Of a stretch of 32,216 nt of DNA, positions 15,557 through 25,854 are shown piece after piece. Position 1 is the first letter of the stretch. Every line of letters starts with the position of its first letter. Below the pieces are notes generated by a model. The model did not search any database, was not told the origin of the DNA, and saw only the letters and a program-made list of their open reading frames with translations. The stretch spans positions 1 to 32,216 of the forward strand of contig SKQS01000116.1 of the NCBI GenBank assembly GCA_007118895.1, in the 5' to 3' direction. This DNA is from Wenzhouxiangella sp. Lineage in GTDB: Bacteria; Pseudomonadota; Gammaproteobacteria; Xanthomonadales; Wenzhouxiangellaceae. The translations under genes and the position numbers were made by a program.

Positions 15557-17142
15557 TCCCACTCGATGGTCGCCGGTGGCTTGCCGGATATATCGTAAAC
15601 CACCCGCGAAACCCCGGTGATCTCGTTGATGATGCGGCGGGCCACGTGATCAAGAAACTCATGGTCCAGGTAGGCCCAGCGGGCGGTCATGAAGTCCACC
15701 GTCTCCACCGCACGCAGCGCAATCACGTATTCATAGCGGCGCGCATCGCCGACCACTCCGACCGACTTGACCGGCAGAAACACGGCGAAGGCCTGGCTGA
15801 CCCGATCATACAGACCGGCGTTGCGCAGCTCGGAGATGAAGATGTGATCGGCTTCTTGCAGCGGCTCGACGAATTCGGGCCGCACCTCGCCCAGGATACG
15901 CACGCCCAGACCCGGGCCCGGGAAAGGATGGCGCATGACCAGTTCGGCCGGCAGGCCCAATTCCACCCCGATCCGGCGCACCTCGTCCTTGAACAGCTCG
16001 CGCAGCGGCTCGACCAGGCTCAAGTCCATGTCTTCGGGCAATCCGCCGACGTTGTGGTGCGACTTGATGACCTTGGCCTTGCCGGTCGCCGCTCCGGCCG
16101 ACTCGATGACGTCCGGATAGATCGTGCCCTGAGCAAGCCAGCGCGCTTCCTGGTGATCGCGTGCGGCTTCTTCGAAAACGCGAATGAATTCCCTACCGAT
16201 GACCTTGCGCTTTTCCTCCGGGTCGGAAATGCCGCGCAGCGCAGTGAGGAAACGCTCGCGCGCATCGACCCGCTCGACCCTGACACCCAGATGCTCGGCG
16301 AAGGTCGCCATGACCTGATCGCCCTCGCGATAACGCAACAGCCCGGTATCGACGAAAATGCACAGCAACTGATCACCAATCGCCTGGTGCAGCAGTGCTG
16401 CCACCACCGAGGAATCCACCCCGCCGGACAGGCCGAGCAGGACACTGTCATTGCCGACCTGGGCACGAACCCTGGCGATCTGGTCATCGATGATGGCCTC
16501 GGTGGTCCAGCTGCCTTCGCAGGCGCAGATTTCCAGCACGAAACGCTCCAGGATCCGCCTGCCTTGCCGGGTATGGGTGACTTCCGGGTGGAACTGCAGC
16601 CCGTACAGCCGGCGCTGCTCATCGCCCATGCCCGCGATCGGCGCAGAGGGCGTGGTGCAAAGGGTTTCGAAACCTTCGGGCAGCTCGTTGACCTTGTCGC
16701 CATGGCTCATCCACACTTCCAGCAAGGCCTGGCCATCGGCATCAACCCGGTCCTCGATCCCGCCAAGCAGCCTCCCTGGCCGTTCAAGGCGAACCTCGGC
16801 GTAGCCGAACTCCTTTTTGTCGGATGGGCTGACCTGCCCCCCGAAGCGGGTAGCCATGGCCTGCATGCCGTAGCAGATACCGAGCACCGGCACCTCCAGA
16901 TCAAAAACCACCTCCGGGATTTTCGGGCTGTCATCGAAGGAAACCGACTCCGGGCCACCGGACAGGATGATGCCGCGCGGGGCAAAGCGCGCAATGGCGG
17001 CTTCGCCGACGTCGAAAGGCAGAATTTCCGAGTAAACGCCGATCTCGCGCACGCGGCGAGCGATCAGCTGCGTGTACTGCGATCCGAAGTCCAGAATCAG
17101 GATGCGGTCGGCATGAATGTCGGCACTAGCGTCACTTTTCAT
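15553..17142 (-). CDS. guaA: GMP synthase (glutamine-hydrolysing)
   Basis: Converts XMP to GMP using ATP and glutamine, the last step of guanine nucleotide synthesis. It is 529 aa, normal length. The class I amidotransferase domain has Cys90 (GICYGMQ) and HPE (185-187). The ATP-pyrophosphatase loop is SGGVDSS (239-245). The dimerisation domain holds [10 protein letters not shown] and the protein ends PPATIEWE, as expected. It begins 5 bp after the guaB stop, so the pair is one transcript. It overlaps the next gene, an oxygenase, by 4 bp, tying a housekeeping gene to an accessory one. Confidence 0.97.
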   Translation of the reverse strand: MKSDASADIHADRILILDFGSQYTQLIARRVREIGVYSEILPFDVGEAAIARFAPRGIILSGGPESVSFDDSPKIPEVVFDLEVPVLGICYGMQAMATRFGGQVSPSDKKEFGYAEVRLERPGRLLGGIEDRVDADGQALLEVWMSHGDKVNELPEGFETLCTTPSAPIAGMGDEQRRLYGLQFHPEVTHTRQGRRILERFVLEICACEGSWTTEAIIDDQIARVRAQVGNDSVLLGLSGGVDSSVVAALLHQAIGDQLLCIFVDTGLLRYREGDQVMATFAEHLGVRVERVDARERFLTALRGISDPEEKRKVIGREFIRVFEEAARDHQEARWLAQGTIYPDVIESAGAATGKAKVIKSHHNVGGLPEDMDLSLVEPLRELFKDEVRRIGVELGLPAELVMRHPFPGPGLGVRILGEVRPEFVEPLQEADHIFISELRNAGLYDRVSQAFAVFLPVKSVGVVGDARRYEYVIALRAVETVDFMTARWAYLDHEFLDHVARRIINEITGVSRVVYDISGKPPATIEWE

Positions 17143-17147
17143 CGGCG

Positions 17148-18644
<1,497 letters not shown>

Positions 18645-18691
18645 TCATGCGCCCCCGTAAGACTGATCTGAATGCCGTTTCCGGCCCAATT

Positions 18692-19636
18692 TCAGCGCCG
18701 CTCGTAATCGCTTTGTCTGGCCCGGAACTGCAGCTCCTCCAGTAGCTTGCGGTTGACGCTGAGCAGATCGGCCAGAAACGCCACCATCATGCACTGGAAA
18801 CCGATGCCCAGCAGCACCGAGGCCAGGATCAGCGACTGGATATAGCCGCCACCCTGTCCGAGAAAATAGAAAATCATGAAACGCAGGCCGATCAGGAAGC
18901 CCAGGAGGAACAGAACCAGCCCGATGGTCATGAAAAAATTGAATGGCTTGTAGACGGTAAAGATGCGGACAATCGTGGCCACCGACTTGCGCACATAGGA
19001 GGGAATGCTCTTGAGCAGGCGAGAGGGTCTCAAGTCGGCATTGGTTTCTACTGGAACGGAAATAATGCGCATATTCTTCTGGCCGGCCTGAATGATGGTC
19101 TCCAGGGTGTAGGTGTATTCGCTGAACACGTTCAGGCGCATTGCCGCCTCGCGGCTTATCGCACGGAACCCGCTCGGGGCATCGGCCACCCCGGTATCAC
19201 TGGCCAGCCGCACCACCCAGCTGCCGAGCTTCTGCAAAGCCTTCTTCAGGCGCGAGAAGTGGGCGGTGGTCTCGATCGGGCGGGCGCCGACCACGATATC
19301 GGCCTCTCCGGCCACGATAGGTGCAGTCAGATCGGGAATACTGGCGGCCTGGTACTGGTTATCGGCATCGGTATTGACGATCACGTCGGCGCCGGCACGC
19401 AGGCAGGCGTCCAGGCCGGTCATGAACCCCTTGGCCAGCCCGAGATTATGACGGTGGCTGACCACATGGTCCACGCCATGCTCGCGGGCAACTTCGACTG
19501 TACGGTCGCTGCTGCCGTCGTCGATGATCAGCCACTCGACCTGGTCGAATCCGGGCACCTCGCGCGGCAGATCGGCCAGCGTCAGCGGCAGCGTTTCCTG
19601 CTCGTTGTAACAGGGTATCTGAATGATCAGTTTCAT
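18692..19636 (-). CDS. Family 2 glycosyltransferase with C-terminal membrane anchor (DPM1/DPG-synthase-like)
   Basis: A 314-aa GT-A enzyme. IPCYNEQETLP opens the domain, DDGSSD (39-44) binds the nucleotide sugar, and DAD at 90-92 binds the metal. Two hydrophobic segments at about 238-260 and 268-290 anchor it. The layout is that of polyprenyl-phosphate sugar synthases, which make the lipid-linked donors that GT-C enzymes use. It could therefore supply the GT-C gene at 13461, although guaB-guaA lie between. The ATG at 19636 has only a weak ribosome-binding site in an A+T-rich stretch, 17 bp after the nitrilase fusion gene, so the two are probably co-transcribed. Confidence 0.85.
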   Translation of the reverse strand: MKLIIQIPCYNEQETLPLTLADLPREVPGFDQVEWLIIDDGSSDRTVEVAREHGVDHVVSHRHNLGLAKGFMTGLDACLRAGADVIVNTDADNQYQAASIPDLTAPIVAGEADIVVGARPIETTAHFSRLKKALQKLGSWVVRLASDTGVADAPSGFRAISREAAMRLNVFSEYTYTLETIIQAGQKNMRIISVPVETNADLRPSRLLKSIPSYVRKSVATIVRIFTVYKPFNFFMTIGLVLFLLGFLIGLRFMIFYFLGQGGGYIQSLILASVLLGIGFQCMMVAFLADLLSVNRKLLEELQFRARQSDYERR

Positions 19637-19653
19637 TTAGAAAACTCTTGAAT

Positions 19654-21198
19654 TTACTTGTTTTTCCACTCAAGCTTGTAAAGATCAAGCCGGCGGTCCT
19701 TGAGGTTGCGCACGCTGCCATGAGAGCGAATCTCGCGCAGATTGTCCAGGTCCAGATCGGCAATCAGCATGGTCTCGGCGTTAGCCGTGGCCTCCGCGGC
19801 GATGGCATCGTGCGGAAAGGCGAAGTCCGAAGGCGTGAATACCGCTGCCTGAGAATACTGCATGTCCATATTCTCGACTCGGGGCAGGTTGCCGACCGAG
19901 CCGGATATGACCACGTAGCACTCGTTTTCCACCGCCCGGGCCTGGGCGCACAGCCGAACCCGCAAGTACGCATTCTTGGTGTCGGTCCAGTACGGAACAA
20001 ACAGTATCTGCATCCCCTGCTCGGCCATCAGGCGCGGCAGCTCCGGGAACTCGACGTCGTAGCAGACCAGGATGCCGATCCTGCCGAAGTCGGTATCGAA
20101 CACCGCGACTCGATCACCGCCGGTCAGCCCCCAGTAGGCGACTTCATCAGGGGTGACATGGACCTTGTACTGCCGGTCCCAGGTGCCATCGCGGCGGCAC
20201 AGATAGCACACGTTCTTCAGCGACTCACCGTCGTACTCCGGCATTGAACCGGCGATGATGTTGATGTTGTAGGCAACCGCCAGACGAACCATCTCTTCGC
20301 GGATGTCCTCGGTGTAGTCGGCCAGCTTGCGCACCGCCTCGGCCGGACCCTGGTCGTTGTAGCGCGCCATCAGCGGCCCATTGAAGAACTCCGGGAACAG
20401 GACAACATCGGCCTGGTAACCGGAGACGGCATCGACAAAATACTCGATCTGGGTGTAGAGATCCTCCAGCGAACGAGTTGGCCGCATCTGCCACTGCACC
20501 GCACCAATCCGAATGTCCGAGGGCCGACCACCGATCAGCTTGGGCCCGGCTTCTTCATAATAGATGTTGACCCATTCCAGCAAGGTGGCATAACCGGCCG
20601 ACGCCTTGTCGTCGGGAAGGTAGCCGCGAATGATCTTGCGGACATGAAAGTCGTTGGCGAGCTGGAAAGTCAGGATCGGATCGGTCAGTTCACGGGCCTT
20701 TACCTTGGCCACGTACTGCCCCGGCGTCATCTCCTCGGCATGCCGGGAATAACCCGGAATACGCCCGCCAGTGACCAGTGCTCTCAGGTTGAGACTTTCA
20801 CACAGCTCCTTTCGAGCGTCATACAGACGTCGTCCCAGGCGCATGCCGCGATAGTCAGGGTCGACGAAGATGTCTACCCCGTACAAGGTATCGCCCTTGG
20901 GATCGTGGGTGGTCAGATATCCGTTGCCGATAATGTCCCAGTAGCGGTGACGGTCGCCCCAGCGGCGATAATTGACGATTAGTGAGATCGCGGCGGCCAC
21001 CACCCGCCCGTCATCCTCTATGCACAGCTGTCCCTCCGGAAACCGCTTCAGCTGCGACTCGAACTGAGCAAGCGACCAGGCACCATCCAGGCCTGGGTAG
21101 ACCTTCTCCATGATCGCGGCAATGTCGCCGTAGTCCTCGGGCCGCGAGCATCGCAACACCAGGCGATGATGTTCGCTTTCCCTTGATTGGTCAGTCAT
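19654..21198 (-). CDS. GNAT acetyltransferase fused to nitrilase-superfamily amidohydrolase
   Basis: A 514-aa two-domain enzyme. Residues about 12-190 are a GNAT fold with the acetyl-CoA loop RGMRLGRRLY (117-126). Residues about 228-510 are a carbon-nitrogen hydrolase with the triad Glu270 (LFPEFF), Lys345 (YKVHVTPDE) and Cys379 (LVCYDVEFPE). The same fusion is known in other bacteria (YhcX-like), so the join is natural. The substrate is not established; an amide that is made or trimmed together with acetylation is a plausible idea. The ATG at 21198 has only a weak ribosome-binding site. It heads a short transcript with the glycosyltransferase and diverges from xseA. Confidence 0.88.
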   Translation of the reverse strand: MTDQSRESEHHRLVLRCSRPEDYGDIAAIMEKVYPGLDGAWSLAQFESQLKRFPEGQLCIEDDGRVVAAAISLIVNYRRWGDRHRYWDIIGNGYLTTHDPKGDTLYGVDIFVDPDYRGMRLGRRLYDARKELCESLNLRALVTGGRIPGYSRHAEEMTPGQYVAKVKARELTDPILTFQLANDFHVRKIIRGYLPDDKASAGYATLLEWVNIYYEEAGPKLIGGRPSDIRIGAVQWQMRPTRSLEDLYTQIEYFVDAVSGYQADVVLFPEFFNGPLMARYNDQGPAEAVRKLADYTEDIREEMVRLAVAYNINIIAGSMPEYDGESLKNVCYLCRRDGTWDRQYKVHVTPDEVAYWGLTGGDRVAVFDTDFGRIGILVCYDVEFPELPRLMAEQGMQILFVPYWTDTKNAYLRVRLCAQARAVENECYVVISGSVGNLPRVENMDMQYSQAAVFTPSDFAFPHDAIAAEATANAETMLIADLDLDNLREIRSHGSVRNLKDRRLDLYKLEWKNK

Positions 21199-21231
21199 GA
21201 CGCATATTTCACTGGATCTAGCAAGCGACCT

Positions 21232-21237
21232 ATTGTA
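21232..21237 (-). promoter_or_regulatory. Possible -10 box for the GNAT-nitrilase gene
   Basis: TACAAT on the minus strand, 33 bases before the ATG at 21198. No convincing -35 box is present. Confidence 0.3.
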
Positions 21238-21244
21238 ATCCGAC

Positions 21245-21266
21245 CAGACTGAGGCATCGGAGTCTG
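21245..21266. repeat. Perfect 6-bp inverted repeat in the divergent xseA/nitrilase gap
   Basis: CAGACT and AGTCTG are separated by 10 bp, placed between the candidate promoters of the two divergent genes. Spacing of about one and a half helical turns fits a dimeric regulator site, but chance occurrence is possible. Confidence 0.3.
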
Positions 21267-21320
21267 AACGCGCAGGTCCTGATCACACTTGTCGGGAACA
21301 GGCCAGGTACCCGTGATCCG

Positions 21321-21326
21321 TATAAT
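21321..21326 (+). promoter_or_regulatory. -10 box almost touching the xseA start codon
   Basis: A perfect TATAAT ends 8 bases before the ATG at 21335. If used, transcription would begin at about 21333, giving an mRNA with almost no leader. No good -35 box lies at 17 bp. Confidence 0.4.
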
Positions 21327-21334
21327 CGGTGGCC

Positions 21335-22726
21335 ATGTCGAACATCAGCGGGCCCGGTCCCGAACAGAGAATCTACCGCCCTGCGGAGCTGAACCAGGAG
21401 GCTCGAGTCCACCTGGAGGCCGGCTTTCCGCGCCTGTGGCTGCGCGGGGAGTTGTCAAACCTGGCCCGCCCGGCCTCCGGGCACTGGTATTTCACGATCA
21501 AGGACGAGCGGGCGCAGATCCGCTGCGCCCTGTTTCGCGGCCAGGCAGGCCGACTGAATTTTCGCCCGGCCAACGGTGACGAGGTGCTGGTGCTGGCCAG
21601 AGTCAGCCTGTACGAGCCGCGCGGCGAATTTCAGCTCATCGTCGACACCATGCTGCCGGCTGGCGCCGGGGCACTGCAGCTTGCCTTCGAGGCGACCCGT
21701 CGACGGCTGGAAAGCGAAGGCCTGCTTGATCCTGAACGAAAGCAATCCCTACCGGCATGGCCTCGTCGGATCGGCATCATCACCTCACCGACCGGCGCGG
21801 CTATCCGGGATATTCTCCACGTACTCGAACGCCGCTGGCCGAGCGCTGTCGTCCGGATCTACCCGGCCCAGGTGCAAGGCGAGGCCGCTCCGAAGGCGTT
21901 GATCCGGGCACTGGAGGCGGCCGAGCGCCACGATTTCGCCGATGTTCTGATCCTGGCCCGCGGCGGCGGTTCGCTTGAGGATCTCTGGGCATTCAACGAC
22001 GAGGCGCTGGCCCGGCGCATCGCCAGACTGAAGATGCCCGTGATCAGTGGTGTTGGCCACGAGACCGATGTCACCATCGCCGACCTGGTCGCCGACCGCC
22101 GCGCGCCGACCCCGACCGCAGCCGCCGTCATGGCTACTCCTGATGGCCCGTCGCTGGGCCGCCAGCTTGGCCAGCTCGACCAGCGCCTTTACAGCGCAAT
22201 CGGCCGCAACCTGGATCGTCATGCCCAGACCGTGGACTACCTGGGCCGCCGGCTTTTGCCCCACCATCCCAGCCGGCGGGTCAGCGACCTTGGCCAGCGA
22301 CTGGCCACATCCAATGCCAGATTGGTACGCACCATGAAACAGCGCCTCGACAGCGATTCGCGGCGCCTGGTGCAGCTGGAGCTTCGGCTGCGCTCGCAAC
22401 ATCCCGGCACCAGCCTGGGGCGCCTGGATCAGCACCATCGCGATCTGCAGGCAAGACTGGAGCGGGCCGTCAATGGCAGGCTGGAACGGGCCTCCAGCGC
22501 CCTGGCCGCTCTGGCGCGGGCGCTGAATGCGGTCAGCCCGCTGGCGGTGCTCGAGCGTGGCTATGCAGTGGTAACCGGAGCCGACGGCCAGGCCTTGAGC
22601 CGCAGGGAGCAGTTTTCGGTCGGACAACCGCTTGAGATTCTGCTGCACGGGTTCCGGGTGCGATCGGTGGTCGATGCCGAGCCGGAGGATTTCCGACTCG
22701 ACACCGACAGGCAAAAGCCGCAGTGA
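21335..22726 (+). CDS. xseA: Exodeoxyribonuclease VII large subunit
   Basis: The large subunit of exonuclease VII, which degrades single-stranded DNA from both ends and works with several XseB subunits. It is about 463 aa. The N-terminal OB fold has LWLRGELSNLARPASGHWYF. The catalytic domain has RIGIITSPTGAAIRDIL, ARGGGSLEDLWAFNDE and SGVGHETDVTIADLVADRRA. A long coiled-coil region, the XseB-binding part, fills the C-terminal half. The ATG at 21335 is chosen by comparison with E. coli XseA; a GTG two codons earlier (21329) is possible. It lacks a clear ribosome-binding site. The small subunit xseB is not in this window. It overlaps the next gene by 4 bp (GTGA). Confidence 0.95.
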   Translation: MSNISGPGPEQRIYRPAELNQEARVHLEAGFPRLWLRGELSNLARPASGHWYFTIKDERAQIRCALFRGQAGRLNFRPANGDEVLVLARVSLYEPRGEFQLIVDTMLPAGAGALQLAFEATRRRLESEGLLDPERKQSLPAWPRRIGIITSPTGAAIRDILHVLERRWPSAVVRIYPAQVQGEAAPKALIRALEAAERHDFADVLILARGGGSLEDLWAFNDEALARRIARLKMPVISGVGHETDVTIADLVADRRAPTPTAAAVMATPDGPSLGRQLGQLDQRLYSAIGRNLDRHAQTVDYLGRRLLPHHPSRRVSDLGQRLATSNARLVRTMKQRLDSDSRRLVQLELRLRSQHPGTSLGRLDQHHRDLQARLERAVNGRLERASSALAALARALNAVSPLAVLERGYAVVTGADGQALSRREQFSVGQPLEILLHGFRVRSVVDAEPEDFRLDTDRQKPQ

Positions 22727-23337
22727 CGGACAACGGTCACACGCTGTTCACGCTGAACGGGTCCGGTGAGCACGAAACAACGTTCAAGCGCAGTCGCTTC
22801 ATCGCCCGGGCGGTGGGCCTGAATAGCGTCGACTGCGCCGATGACGTGATCGCCGCACTGAGCCTGACCGATGCCAGCCACAATTGCTGGGCTTGGCGGT
22901 TTGGCGAGAACTACCGCTTTGATGATGATGGCGAACCGGCCGGCAGTGCCGGCAAGCCGATTCTGATGGCCATCGATGGCCAGCGAATCGACCGCGTCGC
23001 CGTGGTCGTGGCTCGCTACTTCGGTGGCATCAAGCTGGGCGTGGGCGGGCTGATGCGGGCCTATGGCGGTTGCGCGGCCGAGTGCCTGCGCCAGACCCCC
23101 AGCGCGCCGGTGATTGAAATGGTTGCAGTGCAGGTTCGGATCGACTTTTCGGCCAACAATGACCTGCACCAGCTGATCGCCCGGCTGCATGCCGCCAAGC
23201 TCTCCGAGCGCTTCGAAGCAAACGGGCTGGTCTCCCGGCTGGAGGTGCCAGTGCACAGCCTCGACGAATTCTGCGAGCTGCTGACCGACCTGACCAGTGG
23301 CAGCGCCGAGATTGCAGTCGGAAATCAGGGCGATTAG
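22723..23337 (+). CDS. yigZ: YigZ/IMPACT family protein
   Basis: A cytoplasmic protein of 204 aa of the UPF0029/IMPACT type. The conserved motifs RFDDDGEPAGSAGKPI (65-80) and VVARYFGGIKLGVGGL (95-110) are intact, and the C-terminal ferredoxin-like domain (DUF1949) follows. Eukaryotic IMPACT relatives affect translation control, but the bacterial role is not settled. The start is a GTG at 22723 that overlaps the xseA stop, so it is probably translated by coupling. Its 3' end overlaps the convergent lipoprotein gene by 4 bp. Confidence 0.88.
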   Translation: MTDNGHTLFTLNGSGEHETTFKRSRFIARAVGLNSVDCADDVIAALSLTDASHNCWAWRFGENYRFDDDGEPAGSAGKPILMAIDGQRIDRVAVVVARYFGGIKLGVGGLMRAYGGCAAECLRQTPSAPVIEMVAVQVRIDFSANNDLHQLIARLHAAKLSERFEANGLVSRLEVPVHSLDEFCELLTDLTSGSAEIAVGNQGD

Positions 23338-23786
23338 CCCCTCCCGACCACCGGCTCCCACGAGGCTGAAATCACCTGCCACTGGCCGCCATCCTTGCGC
23401 CAGCCAGTTTCCACCCGCCACCAGCGACCGGTATCGGGCACCAGTCCGCTACCGCCGGTAACCACGGCGTGAAAAGACACGCGGGCGCGCTCGCTGCCGG
23501 TCATCTCCACATCGATATCGAACACACGGGCGCGAATACGCTCGTGGGCCATCATTTCTCGTCGCAGCAGCAGACGCACCGCGCGCTGGTCCAGGTTCCA
23601 GGTCGTGCCGGTGAAGTCATCGGCCAGACCGTCAACAAAGGCGCGTGCGTTACCCGACTCCAGAGCTTCGGTCATGGCCCGTATCTGGGCCCGGATCTGC
23701 TCTTCGTCGGTGCCGCTTCGGCTGCAGGCGCACAGAACCAGTGCCAGGGCCATCAGCAGACATGTCCGGCGCCAGCCGGCACTCAT
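23334..23786 (-). CDS. Small lipoprotein with NTF2-like domain
   Basis: A predicted lipoprotein of 150 aa. The signal peptide ends in lipobox LCAC with Cys21. The mature part, from EEQIRAQIRAMTEALESGNA through LADDFTG to GGQWQVISASWEP, has the helix-then-sheet pattern of the SnoaL/NTF2-like fold, often used for small-ligand binding. No catalytic residues can be named. The ATG overlaps the stop of the CBS-fusion gene by 4 bp, so the two are made together, even though one product is cytoplasmic and this one is exported. Function unknown. Confidence 0.75.
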   Translation of the reverse strand: MSAGWRRTCLLMALALVLCACSRSGTDEEQIRAQIRAMTEALESGNARAFVDGLADDFTGTTWNLDQRAVRLLLRREMMAHERIRARVFDIDVEMTGSERARVSFHAVVTGGSGLVPDTGRWWRVETGWRKDGGQWQVISASWEPVVGRG

Positions 23787-25696
23787 TGCTCGGCCAGGTA
23801 GGTTTCCAGCAGTCTTCCTGCCACCACCACCAGATCATGCTCGGTTACCAGGCCGACCAGCTTGCTGCCCTCGACCACCGGCAAGCAGCTCAGCTTGTTC
23901 TCTCGCATCAGGCGAATGGCATCGACAGTGGTGGTCTCCGGCGTGACCGTAATCGGATCAGGACGCATGATGTCGCGCACCGTGATGCTGGCAACATCCT
24001 TGCCGCCGCGCGCGATCAGACGCAGCAGCTGCCGGTGAGAAATCAGTCCCAGCAACTGCCCGGAGTCGTCCTCGACCGGCACATGCCGGACATACCGCCA
24101 CTCCATCAGGCTGGCGGCAAAATCCACTATGTCGTCAGGCCGCACGGTGAACAGATCGGTTGCCATGAACTGGCCAACGGTGCGGTAGCTGTCGCGCCAG
24201 TCCTGGGTCTGGCAGAACTCGGCCAGCTCCCAGTCGGCAATCGGCTTGCCGGACTGCTGCTGTTCCAGCATGCTGGCAGTGAGCGCTCGCAGCCGTTCAT
24301 GCATGTTGCCCTGGCCAGCCATGGTTTCCAGTGACTCAAGCTGCCAGCGGGCGCCGGTGCGCCGTCTTTCGACCCGCTTCTGTACCGTCCCGAGATAACG
24401 GTCGATATCGGACTCATCTATGCCGGCCGCGACCAGGCCCTCGCGTGCCAGCGGCAGCAGCACGTCAAGAATCAGCTCCTGGGCAGTCATCTGGCGCTCG
24501 TCGAACCAGACCTGCTGGGCCCGCAAGCCCTCGCGTGCGGCAGCCAGAAAGTTTGCCTTGACGTCGGAAAAACTCAGATGCTCGCGAATGTCTGAAATCG
24601 AGTGGGACAGACGCGACATCATGCCGAAAAAGAACGCGGCATTGGCGACCTCATCGAGCACTGTAGGACCGGAGGGAATCACACGATTCTCGATCCGCAG
24701 ATGCGGTAATCCATTGTCGGAAATGCCGTAGCAGGCCCGATTCCAGCGATAGACGGTGCCATTGTGCAGGCGCAGGGCGTTGAGCTTCGGCACCTCGCCG
24801 CGGGCCACCATCCCGATCGGATCGTCCTCGAACTCGGTGGTCAGGATCACCCGGAAACGGGCGATGTCCTCCTTGAATATCTCGGAAACCGATTTCTCGA
24901 TCCACTGATCCCCGAAATGCACCCGGGGCTTGAGCCCGCGGGCGGCCAGGGCGTCGGAACGGGAATCGACCGAATGCTCGAACACCGCGATCCGGGTCTC
25001 ATGCCAGAGGCGCTTGCCAAGCAGGATGGGTGAATTGACGCAGGCAGCCAGCAGCGGTCCGGTCACCGCCTGGGCAATGTTGTAGAGGTGGGCAAACTCG
25101 TCAGCTCCGACCTGGAAATGGACCTGAAAGCTGGTATTGCAGGCCTCCAGCATCAAATTGTCGTGCTGGATGCTGAGCTGATCGATTCCCTTGATCGAGA
25201 ACTTGAAGCTTGAGCCACGAAGCCGCAGCATTGCCTCGTTGAGGGCAAAATAACGCGCGGTGGGCACCATCGACTCGAGCCCCAGATGCTCCCTGGTCAG
25301 CGTCGGCAGAATACCGACCAGGGCAATCCGGCTGCCGACCTCCGCGGCCTTGTCCTGCGCCAACACGCATATTTCCTCGGCCTCCGCTTCCAGCCGCCTC
25401 AGGCAGTCCCCACCCAGCTCCAGCGGCGACAGATTTGCCTCCATGTTGAACAAACCTAGCTCATGGGTGAAGCGCGGATCGTCGATTCGCTCCAGGATCT
25501 GCATCACGGTCAGTGCCGGCTGGTTGGCCCGGTCGACCAGGAACATCTCCTGCTCGGCGCCGATTCGCCGGATCCCGCCCTCGAACATGCCAGCCTGCAA
25601 CATGTCATCAAGCGCCCTGGCCTCATCCAGCAAAGCCTTCATGAAGGCTCTGCGCGTGGCCTCATCGCTGTTTTGCTGTACGTTTTGCTCGCCCAT
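23783..25696 (-). CDS. Glutamate-cysteine-ligase-like (GCS2/YbdK) protein fused to two CBS domains
   Basis: A 637-aa cytoplasmic protein. The first roughly 400 residues match the GCS2 family of carboxylate-amine ligases: GAEQEMFLVD, ELGLFNMEANLSP, FQVHFQVG, and a long region with RIENRVIPSGPT. Two CBS domains close the protein (about 508-560 and 572-632; for example DIMRPDPITVTPETTTVDAI). Paired CBS domains usually bind adenine nucleotides and regulate an attached enzyme. The ligase may join glutamate or a related acid to an amine, but the true substrate is unknown. The ATG at 25696 is preceded by AAGAGCGAAGAAC. It diverges from fadD and is coupled to the lipoprotein gene. Confidence 0.85.
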   Translation of the reverse strand: MGEQNVQQNSDEATRRAFMKALLDEARALDDMLQAGMFEGGIRRIGAEQEMFLVDRANQPALTVMQILERIDDPRFTHELGLFNMEANLSPLELGGDCLRRLEAEAEEICVLAQDKAAEVGSRIALVGILPTLTREHLGLESMVPTARYFALNEAMLRLRGSSFKFSIKGIDQLSIQHDNLMLEACNTSFQVHFQVGADEFAHLYNIAQAVTGPLLAACVNSPILLGKRLWHETRIAVFEHSVDSRSDALAARGLKPRVHFGDQWIEKSVSEIFKEDIARFRVILTTEFEDDPIGMVARGEVPKLNALRLHNGTVYRWNRACYGISDNGLPHLRIENRVIPSGPTVLDEVANAAFFFGMMSRLSHSISDIREHLSFSDVKANFLAAAREGLRAQQVWFDERQMTAQELILDVLLPLAREGLVAAGIDESDIDRYLGTVQKRVERRRTGARWQLESLETMAGQGNMHERLRALTASMLEQQQSGKPIADWELAEFCQTQDWRDSYRTVGQFMATDLFTVRPDDIVDFAASLMEWRYVRHVPVEDDSGQLLGLISHRQLLRLIARGGKDVASITVRDIMRPDPITVTPETTTVDAIRLMRENKLSCLPVVEGSKLVGLVTEHDLVVVAGRLLETYLAEQ

Positions 25697-25749
25697 GTTC
25701 TTCGCTCTTTAAGTCGCGGGTTTCGTCGCCGGCCAGAGCGGATGATAAA

Positions 25750-25766
25750 CCTCGGCGGTACCGAGG
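25750..25766. promoter_or_regulatory. Inverted repeat in the fadD leader/upstream gap
   Basis: CCTCGG and CCGAGG form a perfect 6-bp stem around CGGTA, in the 158-bp gap between the divergent CBS-fusion gene and fadD. It could be an operator or a leader hairpin. I find no clear -10/-35 pair for fadD in this gap. Confidence 0.3.
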
Positions 25767-25854
25767 GGCAAACATGGGTGTCCGCTTGCCTGGCCGCGTC
25801 GGCTGTGCGAAGCTTAGGGATGGGTAGATTCAAACCGTTGGAGAACAACTAATC

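Noticed and set aside
25825-25845. PsrA/FadR-like operator ahead of fadD
   Set aside because: CAAACCGTTGG only partly resembles the half-sites that I recall and has the wrong spacing.
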